Shown here one piece after another: positions 24,825-36,280 of a stretch of DNA of 64,000 bases (positions are counted from its first letter, which is position 1; each line of letters starts with the position of its first letter). The DNA is from Gamsiella multidivaricata (taxonomy: Eukaryota > Mortierellomycota > Mortierellomycetes > Mortierellales > Mortierellaceae), in the NCBI RefSeq assembly GCF_025024155.1, contig NW_026251715.1, forward strand, positions 124,001 through 188,000. Direction: 5' to 3'. The position numbers and the translations under genes are program-made. The notes below the pieces were generated by a model. That model was not told the DNA's origin and ran no database searches. It worked only from the letters and a program-made list of their open reading frames with translations.

Positions 24825-27260
24825 CCTAGGGAGAGATTGCAAAATGCAACCAAACATACGCTAAAGTCCGACTCCTACCAAAGATACACGACCTCAGACC
24901 CATAATCAATCTACGCAAAAAGTCGTCCAAGCTAGTAAGATGCCAAAGTTGAGATGATTCTCTTTTCAAAAAAGCCATTCCCTGTCGAATGAGATGATAA
25001 CCATGCATTTCTTGTCTTATTCATGACACGAACACTAGGTGAACGGAACTTCCTCGATAGGCGTGAAGTCCATGAACCAGAAGTTGATGAATCCGTTCTT
25101 GATCCTTGCATACGAGAGGGACCGTCAAATGGCCCAGCGAACGAGCTCAGCGATCGGAATGAGTGATCTTTTCTACCGTTGCAAGCAGGCCAAGAGTCGG
25201 CTTGTCGATTCATCCGGATCTGAGTCGTAAGTGGGCGATTTGTGGCCAAAGCAGCTGCGCGTCGTGACATCTTCGACAACATTTGCGATATCAATTAACG
25301 TTTGCGCATTCTTTCGACGCATAGACCGAAATTATACATGGTCAAAGTAGATATCAAAAAGTCATTCGACTCAATCAACCAGGACAAGCTGCTCGAAATT
25401 ATTGATCGCGTATTGAAAGAGGTAGGCCTCTTATCCTTATGGATGAGAGTTGCAAAATTTGATCAGCAAACCCGCATTTAATCGATGCAATGTGCTTCTT
25501 TTGTAGGATAAGTACATGATACATCGACATTCCAAAGTTGTGCCCTCGAATGGCCGAATAATGAAACGCTTCCTGCCAAAGGCCATCGCTGCCACCGAAG
25601 TGCCGCCCTTCTTGGAATTTGCGCGTGATCAAGCGAAGATGTCAAAGCATGCTGTGATTGTTGACAAGGTATATGTCATTCGAGAAAGCCGACAATGCCG
25701 TCCTGCAACACGTACTGGTCCGTATTTTCATTCGCGTCCCTAACAAAGATTCTTTTTTTATCATATTAGGTTGTGCATTCTTACGAGGGCAAGACCGCAG
25801 TTATAAATATGATCAGGGACCATATCAATACGAACATTGTTAAATTCGGAAAACATTTCTATCGCCAAACGACGGGTATCCCTCAAGGATCAATCCTTTC
25901 ACCAGCTCTCTGCAGGTATGCGCTGTACTGGAGGCTCAAGATCAAGCAAGCATTCTATTGTATCATTCATAATGCTTATGTGCTCGATTCACTCGTAGAT
26001 TCTTTTACGACGAGATGGAGCTGAATGTCCTCTCAGATTTGACCCAAAGCAGCGATAGCGTAAGTCCAACCAAAATATCCCAAACAGACAACGTTTAACA
26101 ATCGCGATTATGGTTGAACTTTGCCCTCACAACATTTCTTTTGGCATGTCCCGTTACTAATAGGAACTGATACGGTTGGCGGACGATTTTTTGTTCATAA
26201 GCCAAAGTCGAGAGAAGGCCGTCTCATTCTTGGAGATCATGGCCAAAGGTCATCCAGACTACGGTTGCTTTATCAATGAGAAGAAGACCATCGTCAACTT
26301 CGATGTCACCTTGAACGGTGTACCTGTGCAGACGTGTCAGGGGAATGGTAACGTCGAACTCTTTTGCCAGACTATATTGGACCGCAGCCCTCTCAATACA
26401 CGCTGTCCTTAACAACACCTTTTTTTTATCTGCCATTCCTTAGAGTTCCCATACTGTGGGTTGTTACTTCATACCAGGACGCTGGAAATAAGAGCCGATT
26501 ACAGTCGATATCATGGTGAAGGTATACATTATTACATCCACGCGGCCAAATGTTCCTGAATGCTCGACATCCCAATAATGATGACCATCATGAACCCTCA
26601 CGAATACTCGGTCTTAGACATACGCAATCTACTCACAGTCGGACGCGATATGCACCCCGGGCGCTCTATCACCCTCAAGATGAAAAAGTACGTGTCTTTC
26701 TCTCCTCCAAACCTCGAGTCGACCCGCCTTACGCTTTATCATCCCTCTAACGCCTTCTTCACTCTCCATGTTTTTACAGAGGGATGCAGCATATGTGCCA
26801 AATGGCCTTCTCGGACACGACCTTCAACTCCCTCTCCAAGGTCATGCTCAATATCTTCCAAAACTTTCTCTTCTGCGCGATGAAATTTCATGCCTACTGC
26901 CAAGAACTCCGTCTCGACCCTGTCTCTGCAGAACATGTTCATGCCACGGCCCTGCCCTCGATCGTTATGGGAATCCTTCGCGCTTGCTACGGCCTGCTCC
27001 ATAACGGTCGCCGCTCTGCAGTCGGCATCTCTGCAAGTGTCAAGTTCGAGGTCGCAGAACGACATGTCCAATGGCTAGGCGCGACCGCGTTCTGTAGGGT
27101 CTTACCCCGTTGGCCCGTCTATGCTCCGCTCAGAGCCATGCTGCAGGACAAGATTCTGGGGCCTCTGGCTGCCAATGAGAAGGTGCACTTCAAGCGAATG
27201 CTGCACTCGATCGTGAGCGATGAGCGCAACAAGATCATGGACAATATCCGGTACACATAA
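22333..27260 (+). CDS. TERT: Telomerase reverse transcriptase
   Basis: Catalytic subunit of telomerase; it copies the telomerase RNA template onto chromosome ends in the nucleus. The chosen start at 22333 is the first in-frame ATG (an earlier open start at 22258 is GTG). It puts the TEN-domain block LFPDLCRLGDYLERHL near the N-terminus. Next come RIGDAAMLYLLTNTSMF and PNNCYCQITG (GQ motif, 23040-23130). The RNA-binding domain (FPRQYGLNNVFIQ at 23618) and T motif (FYITDSSF at 24591) follow. RT motif 1/2 is VRLLPKIHDLRPIINL (24860-24920), A is KVDIKKSFDSI (25340), B' is TTGIPQGSILSPALC (25873), C is LADDFLF (26173), D is GCFINEKKTIVNF (26264) and E is YCGLLLHTRTLEI (26452). The catalytic Asp residues of A and C are present. 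The thumb/CTE ends at 27260. A dozen or more exons are implied, including several very short ones. All diagnostic motifs are intact. Confidence 0.95.
24800..24824. repeat. T25 homopolymer in a TERT intron
   Basis: A run of 25 T immediately precedes the CCTAG acceptor of a TERT intron. It would serve as polypyrimidine tract and is likely length-variable. Confidence 0.8.
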
Positions 27261-27632
27261 ACTGTAATTTTTTTTTTACATTCCATACCCTCATTCACAT
27301 TACTTGCCAAAAGTTCAATAAAATATGTATGCAATATTATGATGAGCAAACAACAGTATTTGAAAACAAAACAAAAAAAGCTATGGTACTAATGTATGAA
27401 GAGAGGATATGTGAGCGGAGAGAGTTTGTGTGGAGGTGTAGATGCAACATAAAAAAAGGGGTCTTGCTGATATACAAAAAAATAAGGGGGGAAGAGGAAT
27501 GGAGAATGGTTTCGTTCAGCCAAGTGCCATATATTTTTTCGAAACAGAATGACAGGCTTGACCAAGAGAGGGCAGGTTCGTGATGCGTGAGAGAGGATGG
27601 AGAGAATAAAAAGCCGGCGCTCGGTGTTCGTC
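27261..27632. other. Convergent 3' intergenic spacer
   Basis: This 372-bp, AT-rich spacer separates the stop codons of TERT (plus strand) and the DUF3020 gene (minus strand). It should hold both 3' UTRs and polyadenylation signals. No open frame here has coding character. Confidence 0.6.
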
Positions 27633-28951
27633 TTATGCCTTCCAGGCGCCGTTCAATTGCATGAGGGTCAAGACAGCATCCATAGGATAATCAGCCTCAA
27701 GCATATGACTCGTCTTGATCTCATGTCCGGGCTTTACTGGGGCGTTCAGGACCATCATGGCAGCCGAAGGTGGCGGTATCGGGTTGTTGGCTTCAATCTC
27801 GATCAACTGGCGGGCAAGATCTGGGTCCGTGAGCACACCTGTCAACTGGGCAAGGTCGAGATGGCTTCCGTTCTTCTTGACCAAATCGCTCAGCGCCAGC
27901 GCTGTCTTGACCGTTGTCGGATCAAACTGGGGGTGCGCGAGTTGAGCCTCCTGAAACTGCTGTTGATGCTGTTGATGCTGTTGTTGATGTTGTTGATGCT
28001 GTTGTTGATGCTGGATCTGCTGTCGTGCTTGATGATGAAGTGCCAATTGCTCCTCTAGAGAGATGGACGGCGTTGATGGTTGAGACAGGGGTTCTGTCGA
28101 TCCAGCTGAATCAGGGTTCCTCCGCCTCTCCTTCTCCTTGCGCTTCAATTGGCGCTTCTCAAACTCCTCCTCCATCCATCGGGTCTTGTGCTCGCTCTCC
28201 ATTTTACCAAATAGCTTGTTTGCTCTCTTGTGGACTCTGCATCGCAAGTCATTATCCTTGTCTAGACATAGAAGATGCGCGAGTGAGACCGTTAGTCTAC
28301 GCTTACGGATTAGGAAATCAAGGTTGCACGCGACAAAACAATCGGGCTTTGCCACTTTGCTTGAGCGGGGTGAAAAAAAAATCGATGCGCTGTGACTTCG
28401 CTTCAGAAAGAATCGTCACAAAAAAATCGGACGAAAAAAAATATCAAGGACAAAACAGTTGAAGGAAGCGAGGAGAAAGAGGAGAGACGACTAGTGAAAA
28501 GAGGCCGGACGCATGGGGACTGCTTCCTCTGAGAAGACGAGTCCTAGACCTGCCAGGGAGTTACCAGGGGTTCCAGGGATACAAAAAAAATATCACATCA
28601 ATGGGGCACTGACAGGAGAGGTAGGGGAGATACAGGAGGGTGTACTTTAAAAGGGTGTAACTCAGAAAGAACTCTGAATAAAGAGGATGCAAGTCACTAA
28701 GTCACTGTACAAGGAGCGGTAGAGTGGACTAGGCAAAGGGGAAGAGAGGTGGGCGAAAGAGATGGGCGGACAGTCAATCTGCCAGAGAGTGGAATCAAAC
28801 ATCCTGAAGGTGCAAGAGGTGAATCGGACTTACTCCTTTCCTCGTTCTGCTCTCTCCATCGCTTCTTGCGCTCACGGTTCTCGTTGCGGACCCTCTGCTT
28901 GAGGGATTCAGTAGCAGGATCCGCTGCTTTGTTAGAGTCATCACGAATCAT
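27633..28951 (-). CDS. DUF3020 domain protein with poly-Q/His tract
   Basis: Two exons, 28951-28834 and 28261-27633, joined in phase, encode 248 residues starting from the ATG at 28951 (MIRDDSNKAADP). The splice brings together the basic DUF3020 signature: RVRNENRERKKRWREQNEER on exon 1 with NKDNDLRCRVHKRANKLFG on exon 2. DUF3020 is a short, highly basic fungal domain often found in putative transcription regulators; its molecular role is not known. After a second basic segment (KRQLKRKEKERRR) comes a (His-Gln-Gln)n tract at 28015-27950, then a helical Pro/Ala-containing C-terminus. The intron is unusually long for this region (572 bp, 28833-28262). The gene is probably nuclear. It precedes Lon on the same strand and lies convergent with TERT. 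Confidence 0.85.
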
Positions 28952-29034
28952 TTTGAAACTAGAAGAATATGTGAGAGTGGTCGTAAGGAACGGAGGCGAC
29001 AGGAATAGAGAGAGAAAAGAGAGCGGTCTTTACA

Positions 29035-29036
<2 letters not shown>

Positions 29037-29078
<42 letters not shown>
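29037..29078. repeat. (GA)21 microsatellite, CT on the coding strand of the DUF3020 gene
   Basis: An uninterrupted GA dinucleotide tract lies 86-127 bp upstream of the DUF3020 ATG, so the coding strand reads (TC)n. It may act as the pyrimidine-rich core-promoter or leader element of that gene, and is likely polymorphic in length. Confidence 0.85.
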
Positions 29079-29080
<2 letters not shown>

Positions 29081-29158
29081 AGACCAGGTCCGCCCATATA
29101 TTCCAAGTCACATCACGTGTAAGGTCTAAACGCGTTTACTACGGCGTGAATCTATGGT

Positions 29159-32100
29159 TTACAAGCGACTATCGATGCTAGCCGCTGCTGAAGCACCCCG
29201 GACAGGCGCTCTTCCTTCAAAAGCCTCGCGCAGCACCTCCCAAATAGTTGAAGCATAGTAAAACTCGATATCGCTACGGACATTGGCGGGTACATCCGAG
29301 GCAACATCCTTTTGATTGCGAAGAGGCATGATAATCTTGCGAACGCCGGCGCGGTGGGCAGCGATGACCTTCTCCTTGATGCCTCCCACAGGCATAACCA
29401 GTCCACGGAGCGTGAACTCGCCCGTCATGGCAGTCGTACTGGGGACAGTCTTATTGGAGAACATTGAGACCAGTGCGCATACCATGGCGATACCAGCAGA
29501 AGGTCCATCCTATTCGTGAGATCAAATAATAAAGAGAGCGCGTTAATACTTCTTGTTGACATTGTATACCAGACATAACATGACACTTGGTTTTGCCACT
29601 TTCGTACCTTTGGAGTTGCACCACTGGGCATATGGATGTGAACATCTGCCTTCTCCATCACATTCTGGCCTGGACTATTGGTTAGGCCGATTTCATATCC
29701 ATGGCCCTTGACCCAGCTCAGCGCGATCTGTGCACTCTCCTTGATCACATCTCCGAGACTACCTGTAAGTTGGAGATGACCCTTGCCAGGCATCTGCGAG
29801 ACTTCAATAAACATGATTCCGCCACCAACGCCATTGTACGCCATGCCGGTGACAACTCCTGGAACGGCGACTCTCTCCGTGACCTCGTTCACAAATTTTT
29901 CCTGGCCCAAAATGTCTTCAACATCTGCCAAAGTAACCAGCGGCTGGTATTCAGCAGCGCTGTCTGTTGTACCAGACTGCTTACGTTCCTGATACTCAGC
30001 ATATTCGACAGCCTTTGAGCGGACAAGAGCTCCGATTTCTCGCTCCAGATGGCGAACACCACTTTCGCGTGTGTACCCGGTCGCGACCTTGAGCAAGGCT
30101 TCCTGCGTGACCTGAACATCATCCTCGCTGAGCCCATGCTGCCGAATCTGTTTGGGCAAAAGGTGATTGGTGGCAATCGCCAGTTTCTCAGCATAGGTAT
30201 ATCCAGGAATGGTAATGAGTTCCATTCTGTCCAAGAGTGGTGCAGGGATGGTGTCTATAGAGTTGGCAGTGGCGATGAATAGAACCTTGGACAGGTCGAA
30301 TGGAACGTTCAGGTAATGATCGGTCTACACAGCAGTTGGTAGAGACGTTAGCGGTGGAGTCTGATTCTGACCACATTAACCAAAAACAAAGTACAATGAC
30401 CTACAAAGGTGCTGTTCTGTTCAGGATCAAGGACTTCCAGGAATGCGGCCGAGGGATCTCCATGATGGCCCCTGGACCCTACTTTATCGATTTCGTCTAA
30501 AAACGAATGACAGAATTGTCCGTAAGTACATCACGCTTTCACTCAGAGCAAATGCCACAATTCCCATACAGTGCAGTTTTGTTCTTACCAAGAAGAAAGA
30601 CGGGGTTGTTGACCTCGCACTTCTTTAACCCGTGAATTATAAGGCCAGGTAGGGCGCCGACATATGTACGACGATGGCCTCGGATCTCGGACTCGTCCCA
30701 CACTCCACCCAGAGAGATTCGATGGAATTTCCTGCCCATAGCCGTAGCAATCGATCTTCCCAGTGATGTCTTTCCAACCTAAATGTCATAAAGGATAAAG
30801 GATAAAGAAAAAAAAAGTATAAGAACATGTTCTTGATCATGAAAAAAATGTCCCGACAACATTTCTTTGCAGCTACAACACATACTCCAGGTGGGCCAAC
30901 CAGACAAAGGATGGGTCCTCGGACATCGCCTTTCAGCTGCTGTAGCTTGGCGACAGCCAGGTACTCCAAAATCCTGCGCTTGACCTTTTCCAATCCATGA
31001 TGGTCATCGTTCAACTGCTTTCTCGCTCGTTCGACATCCAAGATATCTTCGCTCGACTTTGACCAGGGCAAATCGCCAAGCCAGTCCAAGTAATTTCTGA
31101 TAACAGAATACTCGGACGAGGATGGCTGCATCTTTTTCAATCGCTTCAGCTCTCGATCAGCAGCCTTTTGGACATCGGGAGGCAAGTTGGCTGCAGCAAG
31201 TCGCTTCTCAATGATTGTCATTTCGTCGTCATCGCCCGTGTCCTTCTCGCCGAGCTCCTCCTTGATTGCTGCCAATTGTTCACGAAGGTAGAACTCGCGT
31301 TGCTTCTTGTTCAGCTTTCCTTCGACATTATCGTGGACCTTTTGTGAAATCTTCAGCACCTATACAGCCCATTCCGTAACAACAAGGTATAGAAATGATT
31401 AGTTTTGAGATAATGTAAGCAACCGTAGGCATGAGGAAATTATTGAGTTCTTACGTGAATCTGTCTGGTCAAGAGCTCCACTGCCTTTGCGATTCGCTCC
31501 TTGAGATCGACAGCGTCAAGAATTATGATCTTCTCCTCGATCGTGCTTTCAATCGTGCTCATCAGTAGATCAACAACCTGGCCAGGGATGACCGTCACAT
31601 TGTCGAGGAACTTTTGCAACTGTGTCAAGACAGGTGCAGGCAGCTTGAGAGTCTGCAAGAGGGATACGAATTCCCGCGATGTTGATCTCAGAATCACGAT
31701 TTGGTCTTGCAGCGTTTGATCGGACCTATCGACGGCCTTGTCGGGCAAAGGTGTAACTTCAGCCTCGAAAAAGGGCGACTGGGATATGATCTTGTTCAAG
31801 CGGAGACGAACCAGACCTAGTAGCGGTTAGGGAGAAGTGGGAAGCGTAACAGGTCAATAGGCCGTTTGATCCTAATACCCCAGGTCCTGCCAATAACGCA
31901 AGCGGCACAAAAGAAGAGTCCCTGTCGCACGACATCTGTATGACAAAATCAAGCGAAAAGTTGACTGTACCTTCCAGAACAACGGTAAAGCCGCCAACTG
32001 CACGCTCCAATCTGACAAGCCGAGCCGCGCAGCCGGTCGAGTGGATGTCGGCGGGGTCCAGAGAGCCCCCGATTCTCACAAGCTGACCGTCTCCCTTGCT

Positions 32101-32433
32101 TGGTACCGGATACACAGGCGAGGGCCCCGGGATGACGAACTCGGGTTTGCCACCCTTCCCATTCCTTGTGTCACCGTTGTCGGACGCGGGTGACACTTTA
32201 GTTGGAGAAGTGGGGGAGGCTGATGCTGAGGAAATACGGACAGGGAAGGCACCGATGATGCACTTGTTCAGGTCTCTGCTATCGACTGTGCGGAGGAGTT
32301 TTTCGAACAGAGGGATGGAATCCCGTCGGGAGATTTGCATCCGGGTGACAACTCCAGGCAAGAGTACCTTGTCGTGGAGGGGAAGTAAGGGTAGAGTGCG
32401 GGGAATAGGTGTGGAGGAGCTGGAGCGAATCAT
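29159..32433 (-). CDS. Lon protease with peroxisomal C-terminal signal (LONP2-like)
   Basis: ATP-dependent serine protease for protein quality control. The ATG at 32433 starts an N-terminal substrate-binding LAN domain ([17 protein letters not shown]). There is no mitochondrial presequence; the LAN domain begins within about 15 residues. Helical middle blocks follow (31360-31000, [20 protein letters not shown]). The AAA+ module has Walker [16 protein letters not shown] (split by the intron at about 30885-30780), Walker B VFLLDEIDK and the sensor block [18 protein letters not shown] (about 30275-30225). The protease domain has GPSAG with the catalytic Ser (29510) and the Lys in [14 protein letters not shown] (29385). 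The last three residues are SRL, a PTS1-type import signal. A mitochondrial Pim1 copy must lie elsewhere if present. At least eight exons are implied. Confidence 0.92.
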
Positions 32434-33297
32434 GGTGTTGATGCTCCTGTGGTGTTGTGGTGTTGTGGTGATAGGGCGTACGTTAGATAAGTTGAGAGTT
32501 GGGAATGGAAAGTTGGAGCAGCCAAGAGGACAGGGGGATTGAGAGATGAATGAAGAAGAAGAAGGAGACCGTTGGTTCCATTTGGTTCATGGAAACGCAG
32601 TTTGGGCGCAAGAAGGTGCTTCCTGGAGCAGGCTGCCGTCTGTCACATCACCGGAGTCACTGACCAATCACACCCATCGTTTCACGTGCAGTATTTTCTC
32701 CACCATTTCAAAGTCAAACTCCCTCCTGGGGCTCGGTTTTATTCCTGCCGATCGAACTGCTCAGTGGCGGCTCTGCGGGGGAAAGGCAGAAGATCAACGC
32801 ATCAACGATCTTCATAGGATACCCTAAGCAATTGACGTTGTTCCGGCGCAGAAGGATATCATCATTGAACGGAATAGCATCGGTTCAGCGCCAGGGAGGC
32901 TCCTTGTAGCGCAGCATCATTGGCATCCCCTGCCTGCCATCCAGCTCTGCAACATATCCGGATTATGCATTGCTGCAGGAATTGCGGGAATGCGAACCAA
33001 AGCAAATGCCCTGTGCGCGCACCCACTTCTTTTGTTTTGCACCCTGTTGATCCGTTGATGGCCTACGAGGAAGAAGATAGGTCATTCCTTTGCAGCGCAT
33101 GATGAGGAAATGATGGGAGCATATTGGAAGGAAAGACTAAAAGGAGTTTTGTACAGGGGAGGATCAACGGCTAACCATCCTTTTTCCTTACCACGCACCA
33201 ACAACATACTTGCCACTACTTGCCACCAAAGCACACACACACACAGTGACAAAGCACCTGTAGACGCGAAGGACACGTAGAGGACGTACTGCCACTC
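32434..33297. promoter_or_regulatory. Divergent intergenic region between Lon and Tag1-like genes
   Basis: 864 bp between two divergent start codons. Open frames here are short and overlapping, without domains. It presumably carries both promoters. A short CA run (33233-33246) lies about 55 bp upstream of the plus-strand ATG. No specific element was recognised. Confidence 0.5.
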
Positions 33298-36140
33298 ATG
33301 AGCGGTCTCCAGAACACCAATGGGAATGCGAATAGGAATGGGAATGGGACGAGTAAGGACGGACACGCCAATGACAACCACCCTGCAAGCGACAACAACG
33401 ACTTTGCCAGCGAAACGACGCCTCTGCTGTCCGGCAGTAACAACACTGCAGTAGAGCAGCAGCACAGCACAACACACCAGCCGCCTTCAGCTCTCCACAA
33501 TGCCTCCGATGTTGAACAGGGACTTTCCAACTCTGCACAGCCGTCCCTCCTGCCCGTACCACCTGAACGCCTCAACCATTGGAGCCGCGTGTACTCCATC
33601 TCCGTCAAGACCATAGGCGCACTCTTGCTCCTCTGCCTCCTCGTCGCAGCGCTCTTCCCATGGATCGCCCAACGAGTTCTCGACCATGCTATGGTCCTCG
33701 AGATCCAAAAGACGGACATCCACGACATGGACGACACAGGGTTCCAGATATCGATCCAGAGCACCATCTACCTTGACTCGGCCAAGGATGGCTTCTGGGG
33801 ACTGACGGGGATCATGCAGGCCGTCTTCCGACCGACCATGACGATCAAGCCCACCACTTTGACGCTAAACGTTCCCAGCGCAGATGTCGATGTCCAGATG
33901 GCCGAATTTGAGGTGGAGCGACAGCAGATGCGAATGGGTGATATCCTGCAGCTCGAAATTGCGACACATGTCCGAGTGACGGATTCAAAACTTATGGCCG
34001 AGTTCTTTGGAAAGACACTGCAGCAATCGACCGTGGACTTGGCAGTACAGGGTCCGATTTTGATGAGACTGGGACCACTCTGGTACATGAAATTGCGCAT
34101 TAATCGAGTGGTACCGATGGAGGGGCTGAGGGGCGTTCAGGATGCGGCTTTGATTTCGTTGGAACTTCCAGATAACCATCCTCTAGGCGGTGTGATCATG
34201 TCGGGTGTGGCGCGGATCAGGAACCCATCTAGCGTGGTCTCATTACAGATGGACAATATTACTTTTGGGATCTATCTACCCTCCAAGACATATCCTGATG
34301 TGGATCTGTACAAGATTGCAGAGGTGTCCTCTACAGAGCTGCGACTCGAAGCTGGCAAATCGAACGATATTGCGCTCATGGGTCGGCTCTTCCATCTCGA
34401 CGACTGGAGTCGCACCGAAAAAGAAGGACGGCGGGAACCCGATCTCGGGTTGGGGTCGGAGAAACAGCTGCTGTTGGGTCAGCTCTTGTCGAGATTCATT
34501 CAGGGAAATAATTCGACGATCCAGGTGCGAGCTCTCAGCAAGGACCCAAACATGCCCTTGTGGCTATCTGAGGCACTCAAGACCATTGTTTTGACCATGG
34601 TCTTCCCTGGTTCACCCACGAAGGATTTTATTCGATCGTTAGATATGAACCAGCTTGAGTTTGGATTCACACACGACCAGAAGTCCGCCCAACTGAGTGG
34701 ACAACTGTCGAGCGTGCTTCAGCTTCCACCAAATGTCACATTCCCGATCAAGCTGCTCAAGATGAAGCCGACAGTGTGGCTCAAACCACCAGGTGGCGAT
34801 CGCATGGCGTCGCTCAATATCCATGATTTTTTACCGACAGTGAGTCGACAACATGGAACGACTCTGGAAGTACAAGTCGAGCTAGAAGAAACGCCACTGC
34901 AGGTGCTCTCGGAGCGATTGCCAGAGTTTTACGGATTTTTGAACTCGTCATTCACGAGCGACTGGATCGAGCTTGGCATCACCGGTGAAGCTTCGGCTGT
35001 TGTTGACACGGGGCTTGGGACCTTTGAGCTGGGACCGATCCCCTTTGATGTCGTTACCACCCAGAGAGGTAAGCGTATACGCGCGACACGGACAGCAGAA
35101 TATGCACCCCTGTGCAGTATGCCCTGTTTGCTAACCTGATATTCCGTAACGTGAATACATTATCACCTAGGTCTCGGTGGACTTGTCACTGTTCCGCCAC
35201 TGCTCGAGAAGTTGGACGTGGTCGATAGCACAGAGCACTCGCTGACGGTCAAGGCGACCCTGGTTCTTTGGAACCCATCCAACATCAGCGCAACTTTAGG
35301 CGACCTGTCGTTCATGTGGTCCTATGGCGGATATCTAATTGGTATGGCCACCGTCCCGGACTTGACCTTGCACGCTGGGAATAATACGGTCGAGTGTATT
35401 GGTATGATGAATCCATCGATTGACTGCGCTCGTAAGCCTGATCCCAGCTGCGACCCCGGACTCGCCAGGAATGCTTCACGAGAATTTATTTCAAAGTACA
35501 TATCTGGTATGTCCTAGTGCTCCTGTTCTTCTTTGCTATTCTTTGGATTATAGGTGGGGGTGAACCTATCATAAACCTGACCCCCTTCATTCTGTACACC
35601 ACCCGCTACATAGGCGATAATACAACGACGATCGACGTCCTAGGCTATGCTGGATCAACGCGTATCCCTCTGCTCCAGCCCATGATGTCCTCCTTCTCGA
35701 TTTCCACTCACTTGCCGGCGATCGAGCAAGACTTCCTCATCTCCGCCACTCTCTACCTGCTCTCTCACACTCTCGTCCTCGAGCTCCTGAACCCTCTGGA
35801 CACGGTCATCACCGTTCTATATGTCAACGCTACGACCACGTACAAGGATGAGCGTCTTGGGCATGTCCTCGTCGACTTTGAACACGATATTGCGAGTCCG
35901 AAACCGATCCTGATCCCAGCCAACGACCACCAGAACGAGACCTCGGGATATGTGAAAACTCCTCGATTGCCGGTGACATTTGATCTGTCCTCAGTGGGTT
36001 ATGAGGCGCTGAAGAAGGCTCTGGGTGGATCGTTAGAGGTCGATGTGGTGTGTCACATCAAGGCGAAAGTAGGCGCGTTGCTGATGTGGGTCGATTTTGT
36101 GAAGGACGGCGTCAATGCGAATGTTCGCAAGGGGTTCTAA
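33298..36140 (+). CDS. DUF3712 / Tag1-like single-pass vacuolar membrane protein
   Basis: Large DUF3712 protein related to yeast Ylr173w/Tag1, a vacuolar membrane protein implicated in stopping autophagy. The ATG at 33298 opens a cytosolic Asn/Gly-rich tail with an acidic dileucine-type sorting motif (SETTPLL, about residue 42). One transmembrane segment follows (TIGALLLLCLLVAALFPWIA, about 101-120). The long lumenal part is beta-rich, with DUF3712 repeats: LDVVDSTEHSLTVKATLVLWNPSN near 35210 marks a typical repeat, with several N-x-S/T sites. Introns at about 35069-35169 and 35505-35612 restore the frame. The first exon alone encodes about 590 residues. The stop is at 36140, convergent with the Msb1-like gene 141 bp away. 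The family call is good; the Tag1-like role is inferred from family and topology. Confidence 0.82.
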
Positions 36141-36280
36141 GGCATAGCATACGTCAATTTGTATGCTTTCATGTATATAGGTCTTCTGTATAATCTGAGG
36201 GCGTCTGTAATATAGCATAACTGGCAGAACTAAGATTGGCCTAACTATTGGCGTGGTTTTATTACAATTAGCATAGTATT

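Noticed and set aside
27950..28015. CRISPR-like or tandem repeat array
   Set aside because: It is the codon repeat for the His-Gln-Gln tract of the DUF3020 protein; no CRISPR structure exists in this eukaryotic window.
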